Shown: piece by piece, positions 23,415 through 32,666 of the stretch | Numbering within the stretch: position 1 is the first letter of the stretch | Layout of the letters: each line of letters starts with the position of its first letter | Source: Phycisphaerales bacterium | Lineage (GTDB): Bacteria; Planctomycetota; Phycisphaerae; Phycisphaerales; SM1A02 | DNA: 64,000 nucleotides | Assembly (NCBI GenBank): GCA_030748575.1 | Contig: JASMLR010000008.1 | Span: 54,096-118,095, forward strand | Direction of reading: 5' to 3' | Translations under genes and position numbers: made by a program | Notes under the pieces: model-generated | Told to the model about the DNA's origin: nothing | Database searches by the model: none | What the model saw: only the letters and a program-made list of their open reading frames with translations

Positions 23415-26057
23415 TCACTCGGTGATGCAGTAGTTGACGCCGAACGTCTCAGCGACCCAGCCCGTGCCGTCGTTGAGGACGGACGTGCCGGCATCGGCCG
23501 ACATCCAGAGGAACCAGCACTCGCCTTGGCCAGCACTACCGGAGTAGGCCGACAGAGCGCCAGCGGAACCGGCATAGCCAGGGGCTGCGGTCCAGCCGTG
23601 CAGGGTGTAAACCCCTGCATAGACGAGGTTGGTGGTTCCGAACGATGCACCCGCCGAAGCGAGCGTGTTGTAGCCAGCGTCCATGACGTCCATGGCCACA
23701 TTCATCGCATCAGGCGTAGCGCAGTCGCCCCAGCCGCCGTTGTAGACCAGCCCGAGGCCGTAGACCGTGGCCTCAGAGACGCTGGCCGCCGCGACGTCGG
23801 CTGCACGGATGTATCCGGAACCAGTGTCCGAAGTACCAGCCGTCCAGGCGCCATCAATGGCGGTTGGGCTTTCGCCGTTGCCGGTGTTGCAGGAGACATC
23901 CTGCGGGCAATCGACGTCGGCACACAGGCTGCCTGCGTACCACAGGCCACCGAAGGCAGCGCAGTCACCGGCGGTGAGATCATCGCCGATGCAGTCGCCG
24001 GCCACGCAGCAGGCACCCGTCGCGCCAGCACCGGTGAAGGTGATGGTGCAGGTACCAGGACCAGTGGCGCCCTGCCAGCCGCCGAGGCGGATGTAGATGA
24101 CTTCGCCAGCACTGACCGGGTGGTCATACACGCCGGAGTAGTAACTCTGGCATCCGGTTTCGACGGTGGAGTCACCGTTGCAGGCGACCTGCGTCAGCGA
24201 ACCACAGTCAGCACCGGAGTACAGGACGAGCGACGTGTCATAGGAGGACGCGTCGCACAGGCTGACGGAGAGCGTGCCATCGCCAGAGACCTCGTAGCGA
24301 CCCCAGGCGTCGGGGCTGCCCATCCAGTCGAGGTACGTTCCGTCGCACTGCGTGTCATCCGGCTCGCCGTAGCCACTGTCCGTGGCGTTGGACGTGTCGA
24401 ACGCGTTGGCGCCATCAGCGAAGGCCACTGCTTCGGCGCAGGTGTCGCCAGCAGCGCCGCACATGACGGTGCCGCAGTCGGTGCCGTCACCCATGAAGTC
24501 TCCGCCGAAGTCGGCGCAGTCCGCGGGGTACAGACCGTCGAGGCAATCGCTGGGACCGAGGCAGCAGGCACCCGGGGCGGGCACGGCGCAGGAAACGCTG
24601 AGCGTGCCGGTACCGGTTCCACCCTCGGCGAACGAACCGACGCGGATCACGACGCTGTCGCCAGCGGCGAGGTCGAGCGCGAGCTCGGAGCTGAGGGAGT
24701 TGTTGGCGCCACCGCAGTCGTCGTTGCAGACGAGCATGGTGCCGTCGCACGCGTCGTAGACGGCCAGGCGGCTGTCAAAGTCGACGGTGTCACACGTGGA
24801 GACGGTGACTGTGCCATCGCACGAAGCGACGTAGGAGTACCAGAGGTCGTTGTACACGCCCTCTTCACCGAAGTTGTCGCAGAGGGTGAAGTCTGCGGGG
24901 CCGTCGGTGAGTGCGGCAGTGTTGTCAATGCCGGTGTCACCATCGCCGATCGCGATCGCGCCGGAGCAGACCGTGTTGGCCGGAGCTTCGGCACAGACGA
25001 CGTCGGCACAGTCGACATCCTGACCCTGGAAGGCGCCCGAGCAATCAGGCTCCCACACGCTCATGCAACTGCCGTCGGCAAAGCAGCACGCGCCCACGAC
25101 GCAGTCGGCGCAGGAGCTGCCTTCGCCGAGCCATTCACCGACACAGTCGGCTTCCTTCATGTCGTCGGCACAGCCGTCGACGCCGTAGCAGCAGGCACCA
25201 CGCGGCAGGCAGTCGCCGCCGAACTGACCGATGATCTCAAGGAGGTCATCGACGGTGACCTCGCAGTCACCAGATGGCAGCGGGAACACGTCGCCCATCG
25301 GGCGGCTGGTTCCGTCGCCAACTTCGCCGAAGGTACCGATGCAGCCGAGGACGTCGTTGACGTCGATCAGGCCGTCGGGCACACCCGCGGGCCCCGTGAT
25401 ATCGGCATTGCAGGAACCCAGCGGGATGTCGCAGGGGTCGCTGGAGCCGCTCATCACGCGGAGGGCCAGGTTGTTAACCATGTTTTGGTAAGGGCCAAAG
25501 CCGAATCCACCAGCAGGGTTGCACTGGTAGGAGTTCAGGTCACCAATGAAGCTGATGGCCTGACCGGTCTGGCCGTTGGTGCCGAATTCGTTCAGCGGGA
25601 TCAGAGCAACCCAGTTGGTGCCCATAGCCGTGGTGAACATGCCGGACACACCGATCAGGTCATAGCCGGCGAGGCTCCAGTTGGGGTCGCCTGTGGGGGC
25701 GCCAGCGAAGTCCATGCTGGACACGTCGCCCGTGAGGCTTGTGCCGGCTGCGGTGTAGTCGCTGTAGAAGTTGACCTGGAGGCCGGAGATGCCGTCGATG
25801 CCGACATAGCCGTTCCAGCCACCAACGACCGAGTCGACGCCAGCTGCGGGCGTGCCCGCAGGATTGTCGAAGTCATCGATGGCAGCGATGTCGTACGCAC
25901 TGAACGAGGCCTCGAAGATCTGGTTCGCGAACATGTTGCTGGTATCGATTTCCACGCCATCATCGGACCCGATCTGGTCCATCATGGCGGCTCCACCACC
26001 AGCAGTCGCGACAGTCGCGAGGCCGAAAATACAGAGACAGGACGGTAGCGTTTTCAT
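23415..26057 (-). CDS. Large exported protein with dockerin-like and Cys-rich modules
   Basis: MKTLPSCLCIFGLATVATAG is a signal peptide. Residues about 20-210 form an N-terminal domain of unknown type. A dockerin-like region (~216-283) has two Asp-rich loops, GLIDVNDVLGCIGTFG and CEVTVDDLLEIIGQFG. There are four Cys-rich GACC modules (~289, ~322, ~496, ~681). Between them are two beta-sandwich regions like bacterial pre-peptidase C-terminal domains (NTVCSGAIAIGDGDTG..., GDTCAEAVAFADGANAF...). A final approx. 190-residue domain ends WVAETFGVNYCITE. The length is 880 aa. ATG 26057 follows a strong AGGAGGGG. No membrane anchor or sorting signal is seen at the C-terminus, so it is probably secreted or held by partners. 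It is a paralogue of the next gene. Confidence 0.82.
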   Translation of the reverse strand: MKTLPSCLCIFGLATVATAGGGAAMMDQIGSDDGVEIDTSNMFANQIFEASFSAYDIAAIDDFDNPAGTPAAGVDSVVGGWNGYVGIDGISGLQVNFYSDYTAAGTSLTGDVSSMDFAGAPTGDPNWSLAGYDLIGVSGMFTTAMGTNWVALIPLNEFGTNGQTGQAISFIGDLNSYQCNPAGGFGFGPYQNMVNNLALRVMSGSSDPCDIPLGSCNADITGPAGVPDGLIDVNDVLGCIGTFGEVGDGTSRPMGDVFPLPSGDCEVTVDDLLEIIGQFGGDCLPRGACCYGVDGCADDMKEADCVGEWLGEGSSCADCVVGACCFADGSCMSVWEPDCSGAFQGQDVDCADVVCAEAPANTVCSGAIAIGDGDTGIDNTAALTDGPADFTLCDNFGEEGVYNDLWYSYVASCDGTVTVSTCDTVDFDSRLAVYDACDGTMLVCNDDCGGANNSLSSELALDLAAGDSVVIRVGSFAEGGTGTGTLSVSCAVPAPGACCLGPSDCLDGLYPADCADFGGDFMGDGTDCGTVMCGAAGDTCAEAVAFADGANAFDTSNATDSGYGEPDDTQCDGTYLDWMGSPDAWGRYEVSGDGTLSVSLCDASSYDTSLVLYSGADCGSLTQVACNGDSTVETGCQSYYSGVYDHPVSAGEVIYIRLGGWQGATGPGTCTITFTGAGATGACCVAGDCIGDDLTAGDCAAFGGLWYAGSLCADVDCPQDVSCNTGNGESPTAIDGAWTAGTSDTGSGYIRAADVAAASVSEATVYGLGLVYNGGWGDCATPDAMNVAMDVMDAGYNTLASAGASFGTTNLVYAGVYTLHGWTAAPGYAGSAGALSAYSGSAGQGECWFLWMSADAGTSVLNDGTGWVAETFGVNYCITE

Positions 26058-26404
26058 GTCTTGGATTCCCCTCCTAAGACGGGTTATGTGCTCCCAGCAA
26101 CGAGCCGGGACGCTCTCTCTAAATACGGGTGGTTCATCACCCACGCACTTACCGCGTCACTAACGTCATGACGCGGTCACTCTTCTATGTGTCGGGATTG
26201 CCTGAGTCGGCAAACTCTCCTTCTCTCAATCCGCGACGACGCCGCGGATACTCTTCCATCCCCCGGGCGGCTGGACGTGCACAGTCCGACCGCCCTCCAA
26301 TGTGATCGGCAAGGGGAATGCTGTCAAGGACTTGTCGCGCGGTTCTGGCTGTATCTGGGCCGATTTTTTTCTCTGTATCGGCCTCCCGCACGGGCTGAAA
26401 ACGA
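26058..26404. other. Long leader and promoter region of the exported-protein gene
   Basis: No gene is seen. On the minus strand a TTGACA-N17-CACATT promoter candidate (26299-26327) implies a leader of about 235 nt before the AGGAGGGG-ATG at 26057. The leader contains no structure I can name. Confidence 0.45.
26299..26327 (-). promoter_or_regulatory. TTGACA-N17-CACATT promoter
   Basis: On the minus strand TTGACA (26327-26322) is followed after 17 bp by CACATT (26304-26299). The -35 is a perfect consensus; the -10 matches three of six. Confidence 0.45.
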
Positions 26405-26435
26405 GCCACGGCCCACGCTGGGCGTGGGCCGTGGC
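26405..26435 (-). terminator. Intrinsic terminator of the lamin-tail protein gene
   Basis: GCCACGGCCCACGC (26405-26418) pairs with GCGTGGGCCGTGGC (26422-26435) over 14 bp with a 3-nt loop. Downstream in the minus direction comes CTCGTTTTC. It lies 34 bp past the stop at 26469. Confidence 0.8.
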
Positions 26436-26468
26436 CAAAAGGGACTTGGAAAGGGGTAAAAACCGCCG

Positions 26469-29400
26469 TCAGGGGGCGATGGTCTGCCCGTCGTTGGACA
26501 CACCGGGGTTGGCCAGGTCCACCAGGACCGCCCACGTGAACGCCGCAGCGTCGCCGCCAGCGCCCGTGAGGCCCAGGGAACTGAACTCGTTGGTGCCGCC
26601 GCCTTCAGCGACCCCGACGTCCTCAGCCGTCAGGCCGGCCGCAGGGCCGTCGGTAGCGGTCAGGGCGCCCTCGTAGGAGACGAAGTGGGCAATATCGCCG
26701 CTGATGTCGAGGCAGAATCCGTCCGGGGCACCATTCTGGATGCCCCCGTGGGCGATCGAGTAGATGGTGTACCCGGCGCCAGCCTCCCCAACAGCCATTT
26801 CGGCCCCGTTGTAGCTGGCGTACACGGTTCCGTTGCTGCCGTTGTAGAAGGACAGGGTCACGGTGGCAGGGTCAACGCCGTCCAGCAACACCACCTCGAC
26901 GAACTCGTTGAGGTCGCCGCCGGCATTGTCGTAGTGGAACTCGTTGATCCATGCCCCGGCCACGGTCACCTCGCACTCGTCCGGGATGCCGTTCCCGTTG
27001 TCGTCGAGGCTCGTGCCGTCGGCGATGTCGCAGACGTCGCCAATACCATTCTCATTGCAGTCGGCCTGGTCCGGGTTGGCCAGATCGCAATTGTCATAGT
27101 CGTCGGGCACGCCGTCTCCGTCGCTGTCCGGGAGGCTCCCGCCTCCACAGTCACCACCGAAGCCGACACCGTCCACGCGGGTGCCCGGCGAGAAGAGGGC
27201 ACCGTCGGGGGCGATGGTGGAGTGGTCCACCCAGTCCACGCCGTACACGTCCGGGTTGCGGGTGATGGACTGGTTCGCTCCGGCATAGCCGTAATCAATC
27301 GTCAATTGCACGGTGCCGGCCGCGTCGGCGATGGTGATGGTGTCGCCGCCGTTGTTGAGGCCCAGCGTATTGCTGGAGGACACCATGACAATGGCGCCGC
27401 CGAAGTCACCGGTGGGCGTGCCTCCGCCAAATACCACGACCGCGCAACTGTCGCCGACGATCGTTCCGAACGGGAACGTGTGACGGATGCCGTAGCCGTC
27501 CGCGAGCGTCCACGCACTCATATCGATGTCCGCGCCACTCATGTTGACGATTTCGACGAACTCGTCATCGCCGTAGTGGGCCACGCCGTCGCCATTGGCG
27601 TCGCCAAGCGTGGAATCCGGGTCGGCATTGATCTCGTTGATCACAAAGACAGAGCCCTCGCACTCATCCGGAACACCATTGCCATCGGCGTCCTCGCTGG
27701 TGCCGTCGGCGATATCGCAGACGTCCGGAACACCATTGCCATTGCAGTCCGGATCGCACTCGTCGGGCACGCCATTGCCGTCGCAGTCGGAACTTGTGCC
27801 GTCAGCGATGTCGCAGTCGTCCGGCTGCCCGGAGGCATTGCAGTCGTCCTCGCACTCGTCCGGTATGCCGTTGGAGTTGCAGTCGTTCGATAGGCCGTCG
27901 GCGATCGCGCAGGCGTCGCCATATCCGTCGCCGTCGCAGTCGTTCTGGTCCGGGTTGGCCAGATCGGGGCAGTTATCAACCAGGTCGATGACTCCGTCGC
28001 CGTCCGAATCGGTCGTGTCGCAGTTGTTGGCCGCGCCAGGCGTGTCCAGGACGGACAGGGCAAATGTTCCGACATACCACATGGCCTCGCAGACATAGGC
28101 GTGGCCGGGTGTGTAGTTGCCGTCCGGTCCGACCTGGGTGCCGCAGTACACGGCGTCGCCCGCAGGCGGATCCGGGCCGACAAAGGCCACGCAGTCGTTG
28201 ATCGCGGCCCATGGCTCGATATCAAGGACCCCGTCGTCATCGGTGTCCAGATCATCGTTGAGCAGGCCCGTAAAGCCGGAAACGAGCAGGTGCGTCGTCT
28301 GGTCGGAACTCTCGAAGTTCAACCCGTAGGCCAGATCGGGCGTGGCGATCGTCAAGGTCGGCTCGCCGCACAGGAAGAAGCCGGCGGCGTTGATGACCTG
28401 CCCGTCAAGCGTGACAGCCTCTTCAATGACGCCTACGCCGGTTGCGGAGCCGTCACCAATGACCAGATAGGTCAGTCCGTCAAGGCTGGTCCCTGGATCA
28501 CCGATGAGTTCGAAGTACTCGTCATCGTCAGCGGCGGGCTGGTTGAGGCGGACCTCATTGACCAGAACACCCTCGCCGGCCCCGCCGCACTCCACGTCGG
28601 CGCAGGCCGTGCCGTCGCCCATGTACTCGCCGCCGCTCAGGAGGCAGGCATCTTCGTCAAGCACCTCGCAGGCGGTGAACGCGCAGCATGCCCCCGTGGG
28701 GGTGGTCACGCACTCGCTGCCAAAGGCCGCGATGACCTCCAGGAGGTCGTCGACCGTGACCGTGCAGTCGCCATAGGGGAGTGGGAACATGTCGCCGTCG
28801 GGCCGGAAGGTGCCGTCGCCGGTCTGGCCGAAGCCGCCAATGACGATCAGGACATCGTTGACGTCCGTCACGCCGTCCGGAGTGCCGTCAGCGCCGGTGA
28901 GGTCCGTGTGGCAGTCCGGGAGGGCTTCCTCGCATGGGTCAGTACTGGCAGCCGCCGATACTTCGACCGACTCCACCCAGTGGGCGCTCGGGAAGCCAAT
29001 GCCCGCTGTCGTCGCCCAGTTTGCAATGCCGCAGTCGCCGGTAAGCGTGCGAATGTAACTCGGGCTGAACTCGCCGGCGCTGTTGGCGCCCACCTTGGGC
29101 AGGCCGGAGGCGATGTCGTGCTCGATGGTCACGAAGATCAGGTCGCCAGCATCGACGCTCAGGGCGGGGCTGAAGGTTGCTGTCAGGAAGTGGGGCGTGG
29201 TGTCGCCGGGATCGGTGACGATGGTCGAACCGAGCAGGGTCAGGTCGCCGGCCGAACTTCCAGGAGCCCGATCGCCGTCGGTGTCACGGTAGACGCTGAC
29301 GGTCATATCAATGGGTGCGTCCGTTGTCTCGATGCCCCAGTGCACGCAGCCGATCTCCACCGTGCCGCTGAGGCCGTGCTCGGCGAGGTCGTGGGACCGT

Positions 29401-29588
29401 CCGTACACATGGCCCGGGGTGGTACCCCCGGTTTCGCACGACACCGACCCACCAGGGGTAATCGTCGCCGGGTCGAAGCTCTCGGTCACCAGCGTTGCGT
29501 CGCCGTCACAGGGTGACATGCCGCCGTACGCCAAAGTTCCGCCGCATGCCACGAGGCCTGCAACGCCAATCGACTGGATGGTCTTCAT
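26469..29588 (-). CDS. Large exported protein with TSP3-like repeats and lamin-tail domains
   Basis: MKTIQSIGVAGLVACGGTLAYG is a signal peptide; the protein is 1039 aa. In order: an N-terminal beta domain; a dockerin-like region (TDVNDVLIVIGGFG, CTVTVDDLLEVIAAFG); one GACC Cys-rich module; a lamin-tail-like domain (LVNEVRLNQPAADDDEYFEL); Ca-binding thrombospondin-3-like repeats (DSDGDGVIDLVDNCPD, then DGNGVPDECDPDC and similar); a second lamin-tail domain (FVINEINADPDS...DDEFVEIVNMSGADIDMS); more DSDGDGVPDDYDNC repeats; and a third lamin-tail-like end (WINEFHYDNAGGDLNEFVE). It shares the dockerin-like and GACC modules with the neighbour downstream, so the two arose by duplication and shuffling. 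It is likely a secreted or cell-surface structural protein. Confidence 0.82.
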   Translation of the reverse strand: MKTIQSIGVAGLVACGGTLAYGGMSPCDGDATLVTESFDPATITPGGSVSCETGGTTPGHVYGRSHDLAEHGLSGTVEIGCVHWGIETTDAPIDMTVSVYRDTDGDRAPGSSAGDLTLLGSTIVTDPGDTTPHFLTATFSPALSVDAGDLIFVTIEHDIASGLPKVGANSAGEFSPSYIRTLTGDCGIANWATTAGIGFPSAHWVESVEVSAAASTDPCEEALPDCHTDLTGADGTPDGVTDVNDVLIVIGGFGQTGDGTFRPDGDMFPLPYGDCTVTVDDLLEVIAAFGSECVTTPTGACCAFTACEVLDEDACLLSGGEYMGDGTACADVECGGAGEGVLVNEVRLNQPAADDDEYFELIGDPGTSLDGLTYLVIGDGSATGVGVIEEAVTLDGQVINAAGFFLCGEPTLTIATPDLAYGLNFESSDQTTHLLVSGFTGLLNDDLDTDDDGVLDIEPWAAINDCVAFVGPDPPAGDAVYCGTQVGPDGNYTPGHAYVCEAMWYVGTFALSVLDTPGAANNCDTTDSDGDGVIDLVDNCPDLANPDQNDCDGDGYGDACAIADGLSNDCNSNGIPDECEDDCNASGQPDDCDIADGTSSDCDGNGVPDECDPDCNGNGVPDVCDIADGTSEDADGNGVPDECEGSVFVINEINADPDSTLGDANGDGVAHYGDDEFVEIVNMSGADIDMSAWTLADGYGIRHTFPFGTIVGDSCAVVVFGGGTPTGDFGGAIVMVSSSNTLGLNNGGDTITIADAAGTVQLTIDYGYAGANQSITRNPDVYGVDWVDHSTIAPDGALFSPGTRVDGVGFGGDCGGGSLPDSDGDGVPDDYDNCDLANPDQADCNENGIGDVCDIADGTSLDDNGNGIPDECEVTVAGAWINEFHYDNAGGDLNEFVEVVLLDGVDPATVTLSFYNGSNGTVYASYNGAEMAVGEAGAGYTIYSIAHGGIQNGAPDGFCLDISGDIAHFVSYEGALTATDGPAAGLTAEDVGVAEGGGTNEFSSLGLTGAGGDAAAFTWAVLVDLANPGVSNDGQTIAP

Positions 29589-29722
29589 GCTGCTGTTCTC
29601 TCTCTTGCGTTGCCGGACAATCCGGCAGTTGATTCTCGGACGCTCGGATCCACCGCCGCCCGCGAGCCTGCTGGCCACCTGCGGAAGTAGATCCACCCTC
29701 AGCATGGCATGCTACACGCGGG

Positions 29723-29751
29723 AATCCAGAACCCAAGCGCCGACTGGTCAA
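29723..29751 (-). promoter_or_regulatory. TTGACC-N17-TGGATT promoter
   Basis: On the minus strand TTGACC (29751-29746), a 17-bp spacer and TGGATT (29728-29723) lie about 135 bp before ATG 29588. It resembles the promoters of the two other exported-protein genes. Confidence 0.35.
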
Positions 29752-29767
29752 AGTTCGGTTCACGGTT

Positions 29768-30280
29768 TCAGTCCACAGGCCCTGAGCGGTGCCTCTGGGG
29801 CCGTTCAGCGGCCGGTGGCCCGGCTGCGTCCAGAAGGCGGCTCAGCGTGGCCACGGGGGGGGCATCGGCCTCCGCCGGCGGCCCGGTCAGGGTGGCCCGC
29901 CACCCCGAGACCGCTGGCAGATCAATCGCCAGCCTGCCGCCGATCGACCGCGCGAGCGTCCCATCGAGGCGATACATCCGCTGGCGGGCCTTCGGCCGCA
30001 CCTGCACCAGGCCGACCTCAAGCAGCCGCCGCAGATTGTGGCTCACCAACGCAATACTGACGTTGAGGTGGGCGGCAAGCTCAGAGACCGCGCACGGGCC
30101 CTCCGCGAGCCGCTGCAGCAGCCTGAGCCTGACGTCGCCAGCAAGGAGGGCCAGCGTCCGCAGGAGTTGTTCATCGGGTCGCGGGGCCGCTGCGTTTCGG
30201 CCGCGGCCGTTCAAAGATGGTGTGTCGTTGGTGCTTCCGGTGCCGGGGGAAGTCCGTCCGGACTGGTCATGGCACGGCAT
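29768..30280 (-). CDS. ArsR-like winged-helix regulator
   Basis: Residues about 35-110 form an ArsR-type winged helix: LLRTLALLAGDVRLRLLQRL, then CAVSELAAHLNVSIALVSHNLRRL (recognition helix) and GLVQVRPKARQRMYRL (wing). The ELCVC-type metal site is replaced by GPCAVSE, so only one Cys is present and metal sensing is not obvious. The C-terminal approx. 60 residues are Pro/Ala-rich. ATG 30280 is chosen; GTG 30325 upstream is in frame and possible. The gene ends about 180 bp before the start of the lamin-tail gene on the same strand and could regulate it, but no operator is evident. Confidence 0.72.
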   Translation of the reverse strand: MPCHDQSGRTSPGTGSTNDTPSLNGRGRNAAAPRPDEQLLRTLALLAGDVRLRLLQRLAEGPCAVSELAAHLNVSIALVSHNLRRLLEVGLVQVRPKARQRMYRLDGTLARSIGGRLAIDLPAVSGWRATLTGPPAEADAPPVATLSRLLDAAGPPAAERPQRHRSGPVD

Positions 30281-30420
30281 GGCGCGCAATCTCCGTCTCC
30301 ATACCCTCGCCCACTCTGGCCCCACCCTACGCGGGGTTCTGCAGCGGTGGGTGGAAACTTCACATGAACGCGGGCAAAGCGTGGCCGCCAGTCCCCCAGA
30401 CGGACCACGGCGGGAACCAA

Positions 30421-30504
30421 TACCGGAGGAGGGACTCGAACCCTCACTCCCTTGCGGGAAACGGATTTTGAATCCGTCGCGTCTGCCAATTCCGCCACTC
30501 CGGC
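30421..30504 (-). tRNA. tRNA-Leu (CAA)
   Basis: An 84-nt class II tRNA. Acceptor GCCGGAG pairs with CTCCGGT (first pair G-U), discriminator A at 30421; anticodon stem ACGGA/TCCGT with loop TTCAAAA gives anticodon CAA (reads UUG); long variable arm TTCCCGCAAGGGAG; T-arm GAGGG-TTCGAGT-CCCTC. CCA is not encoded. Confidence 0.95.
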
Positions 30505-30583
30505 ATGTGGCGGGGCATCATCCTCGATCAGGCCGCCTGTGACAAATGGGCATCCGGCCACACCGGCCCACGCCGGCCCGCAA

Positions 30584-30589
30584 TACACT
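30584..30589 (+). promoter_or_regulatory. -10-like TACACT before the DUF1573-like gene
   Basis: TACACT ends 7 nt before ATG 30597 with no Shine-Dalgarno, consistent with a leaderless transcript of this gene and ispD. Confidence 0.4.
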
Positions 30590-30596
30590 GCCGCGT

Positions 30597-31790
30597 ATGC
30601 CAGCATCCGAAGACCATCGCGGCGGCGGGATCCCCGGCCGGGTCCTGTTGCAGATCGGTGGGGCCCTCGTGCTTGCCGCCGCCCTGGTGGCGCTCGGCAC
30701 CGGCGCCTTTGACGCCGAGACGCCTCGGCCGCCCGCCCGCGTGGAAGCGCCGAGCCCTGCCCCCAAGCCCGCCACTACGCCGGTCGCTACGCCACCGGTT
30801 GAGACGCCCACCACGCCGGAGTCCTCGGACCGGGAGGTTCAGGTGAAGCTGGACCCACCCACGTATGAGTTCGGGTTTCTTCGTCCCCAGGAAGCCCGAA
30901 CCCGCACGCTCACGCTGACCAATCTGGACGCAGACCCGATCCGGCTCAAGGGCACATGGCGTGGATGCTCCTGTACGACGCTCGGCGTGTCCCCGGGCGT
31001 GCTCCTGCCCGGCCAGTCGATCGATGTGCCGGCGACGCTGACAGCAGGGCTCACGCCAACCACCAAGACATCGACCGTCAAGCTCGAGGTCGTCGGTCGC
31101 CCGCCGATCGTGCTTCCGGTCGAGGGAGAGATCATTCGCGGCGTTCGGGCAAGGCCTCGGGACATCGATACGTATCGGTATCGCGGGCCGGAAGGCAACT
31201 ACATCCCGAGCGGCCGCATTGTGATTGACGCCCCTGAGGGCCCCGAGTTTCGGGTGCTGTCCGTGAACGGAAGGCCGGTGGACTCGGCCGCCGCCACGCA
31301 GCATGTCATTCCCTGGGACGTCGGCGGCTGGGATGCCACGACCGGGCTGAATGCCGCGGGCGAGCCCATCGCAGAGTTCTGGCTGGTTGAGACGGATCAC
31401 CCCGAGACGCCTGTCCTTGAGATTCCGGTGCGGCACCGGGCCAACCGGCCAACACCCCGCGGCGATCGACCATGGTTCTTTGTGGAGCAGCGGGTGAATG
31501 TCGGCGGGATTCCTTCCGGTGGGTCCGGCTCGTTCACGCTCCCCATCAAGTGGACCGGCGGCAAGGTCGGTGTCGACGACACCATCACCGGCGTGTCCGC
31601 TGACAGTGAACTGTTCCGTGCTGATCTCATCTCCAACGAGCCAGACGGACGCGAGTCGCAGGCGACGATCCTCGTGACGCCGCTGCCGGGTACCGAAGGG
31701 CCGTTTCAGGGCACGATCACCATCCACGGAGCGGCCTTCGATGCGGAGCTTCCGGTCATCGGGCACGCAGCGCGGGTCGGCCCTCGATGA
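30597..31790 (+). CDS. Membrane-anchored DUF1573-like protein
   Basis: One N-terminal TM helix (RVLLQIGGALVLAAALVALG, about 14-33), then a Pro/Ala/Thr-rich linker (to about 80), then an immunoglobulin-like beta domain typical of DUF1573: YEFGFLRPQEARTRTLTLTN, and GTWRGCSCTTLGVSP with the conserved CxC and the following Gly/Pro-rich turn. A second, poorly defined beta-rich half follows (about 190-395). The protein probably lies on the outer face of the inner membrane. Its stop overlaps ispD (ATGA). Start ATG 30597 is set by the TM helix and the -10-like TACACT. Molecular role unknown. Confidence 0.75.
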   Translation: MPASEDHRGGGIPGRVLLQIGGALVLAAALVALGTGAFDAETPRPPARVEAPSPAPKPATTPVATPPVETPTTPESSDREVQVKLDPPTYEFGFLRPQEARTRTLTLTNLDADPIRLKGTWRGCSCTTLGVSPGVLLPGQSIDVPATLTAGLTPTTKTSTVKLEVVGRPPIVLPVEGEIIRGVRARPRDIDTYRYRGPEGNYIPSGRIVIDAPEGPEFRVLSVNGRPVDSAAATQHVIPWDVGGWDATTGLNAAGEPIAEFWLVETDHPETPVLEIPVRHRANRPTPRGDRPWFFVEQRVNVGGIPSGGSGSFTLPIKWTGGKVGVDDTITGVSADSELFRADLISNEPDGRESQATILVTPLPGTEGPFQGTITIHGAAFDAELPVIGHAARVGPR

Positions 31791-32548
31791 TGTTCGTGTC
31801 CGTCATCCTGCCGGCAGCCGGCGCGTCGACCCGATTCGGCGGCGACAAGTTGGCGCGGGACCTCGGTGGGCGGCCGCTCCTGGTCCGCACGGTGGAGGCG
31901 CTCTCGCGGCGAGCCGAGGTCAGGCAGATCATTGTCGCTGGTCCACCCGACTCGTTCGAGACCTTTGCAGCCAGGTTCGGACCGGTGCTCGGCTTTCACG
32001 GGGCCGAGCTCGTCCAGGGGGGCCGCGAGGACCGTTGGCAGAGCGTGTCGCTGGCGCTCGCGCACGTGAGCCCCGACGCGACCCATGTCGCGGTGCACGA
32101 TGCTGCGAGGCCGTGCCTGAGTGATGGTCTGCTCGATCGCGTGTTTGAAGCTGCTGCGTCACTCGAGGCGGTTGTGCCGTGCGTGGAGGTGACCAGTACC
32201 GTGAAGGAGATTGACCCGGCCGCCGCGGCCGACGTCGCGGAGGGCGATGCACTGGTCGATTCGATTCTCGGAGGAGAGACGGCGCCGGTGCTGGAGGCCG
32301 CTCCGGTGGTCCGCACGGTGCCGCGCGACACCCTGAGGCTGGCGCAGACGCCCCAGGTGTTCGCCAGAGACGTGCTGGTGTCCGCGTATGCCAGGGGCGG
32401 CGAGGGCACGACAGACGACGCATCTGTGGTGCAGCAGTCCGGCCGCGTGGTGCACGCCGTCCCCGGTGATCCACTCAACATCAAAGTGACGCGGCCGGAT
32501 GATCTCCGGCTTGCAGCAGCCATCCTGCGGGACATGGCGTCGGTGTGA
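31787..32548 (+). CDS. ispD: 2-C-methyl-D-erythritol 4-phosphate cytidylyltransferase
   Basis: IspD couples CTP to MEP in the non-mevalonate isoprenoid pathway. Signatures: the nucleotide-binding loop ILPAAGASTRFGGDK (8-22, Lys catalytic), the GGREDRWQSV region, HDAARPCLSD, TVPRDTLRLAQTPQVF, TDDASVVQQSG and GDPLNIKVTRPDDL. Length (253 aa) is slightly above the usual ~230 because of an insert around residues 142-170. ATG 31787 overlaps the upstream stop; the next codon is also ATG. Confidence 0.93.
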   Translation: MMFVSVILPAAGASTRFGGDKLARDLGGRPLLVRTVEALSRRAEVRQIIVAGPPDSFETFAARFGPVLGFHGAELVQGGREDRWQSVSLALAHVSPDATHVAVHDAARPCLSDGLLDRVFEAAASLEAVVPCVEVTSTVKEIDPAAAADVAEGDALVDSILGGETAPVLEAAPVVRTVPRDTLRLAQTPQVFARDVLVSAYARGGEGTTDDASVVQQSGRVVHAVPGDPLNIKVTRPDDLRLAAAILRDMASV

Positions 32549-32666
32549 GCCCGCTGAATCCCCGATGTTGGACGGAGCGCGTCGCCGGATCGGGCCGATA
32601 TGAACCCGAGCAGGGCGACTGCCGCAACGCAGCGGCAGGCCAGCGAGGCGGAGCGAACTTCAGACG

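Noticed and set aside
23022..26048. 1008-codon open frame on the plus strand
   Set aside because: It is antisense to the 880-aa exported-protein gene, which has a signal peptide, Shine-Dalgarno and terminator; the antisense product is low-complexity Gly/Val/Ala-rich with no domain. GC-rich third positions produce such frames.
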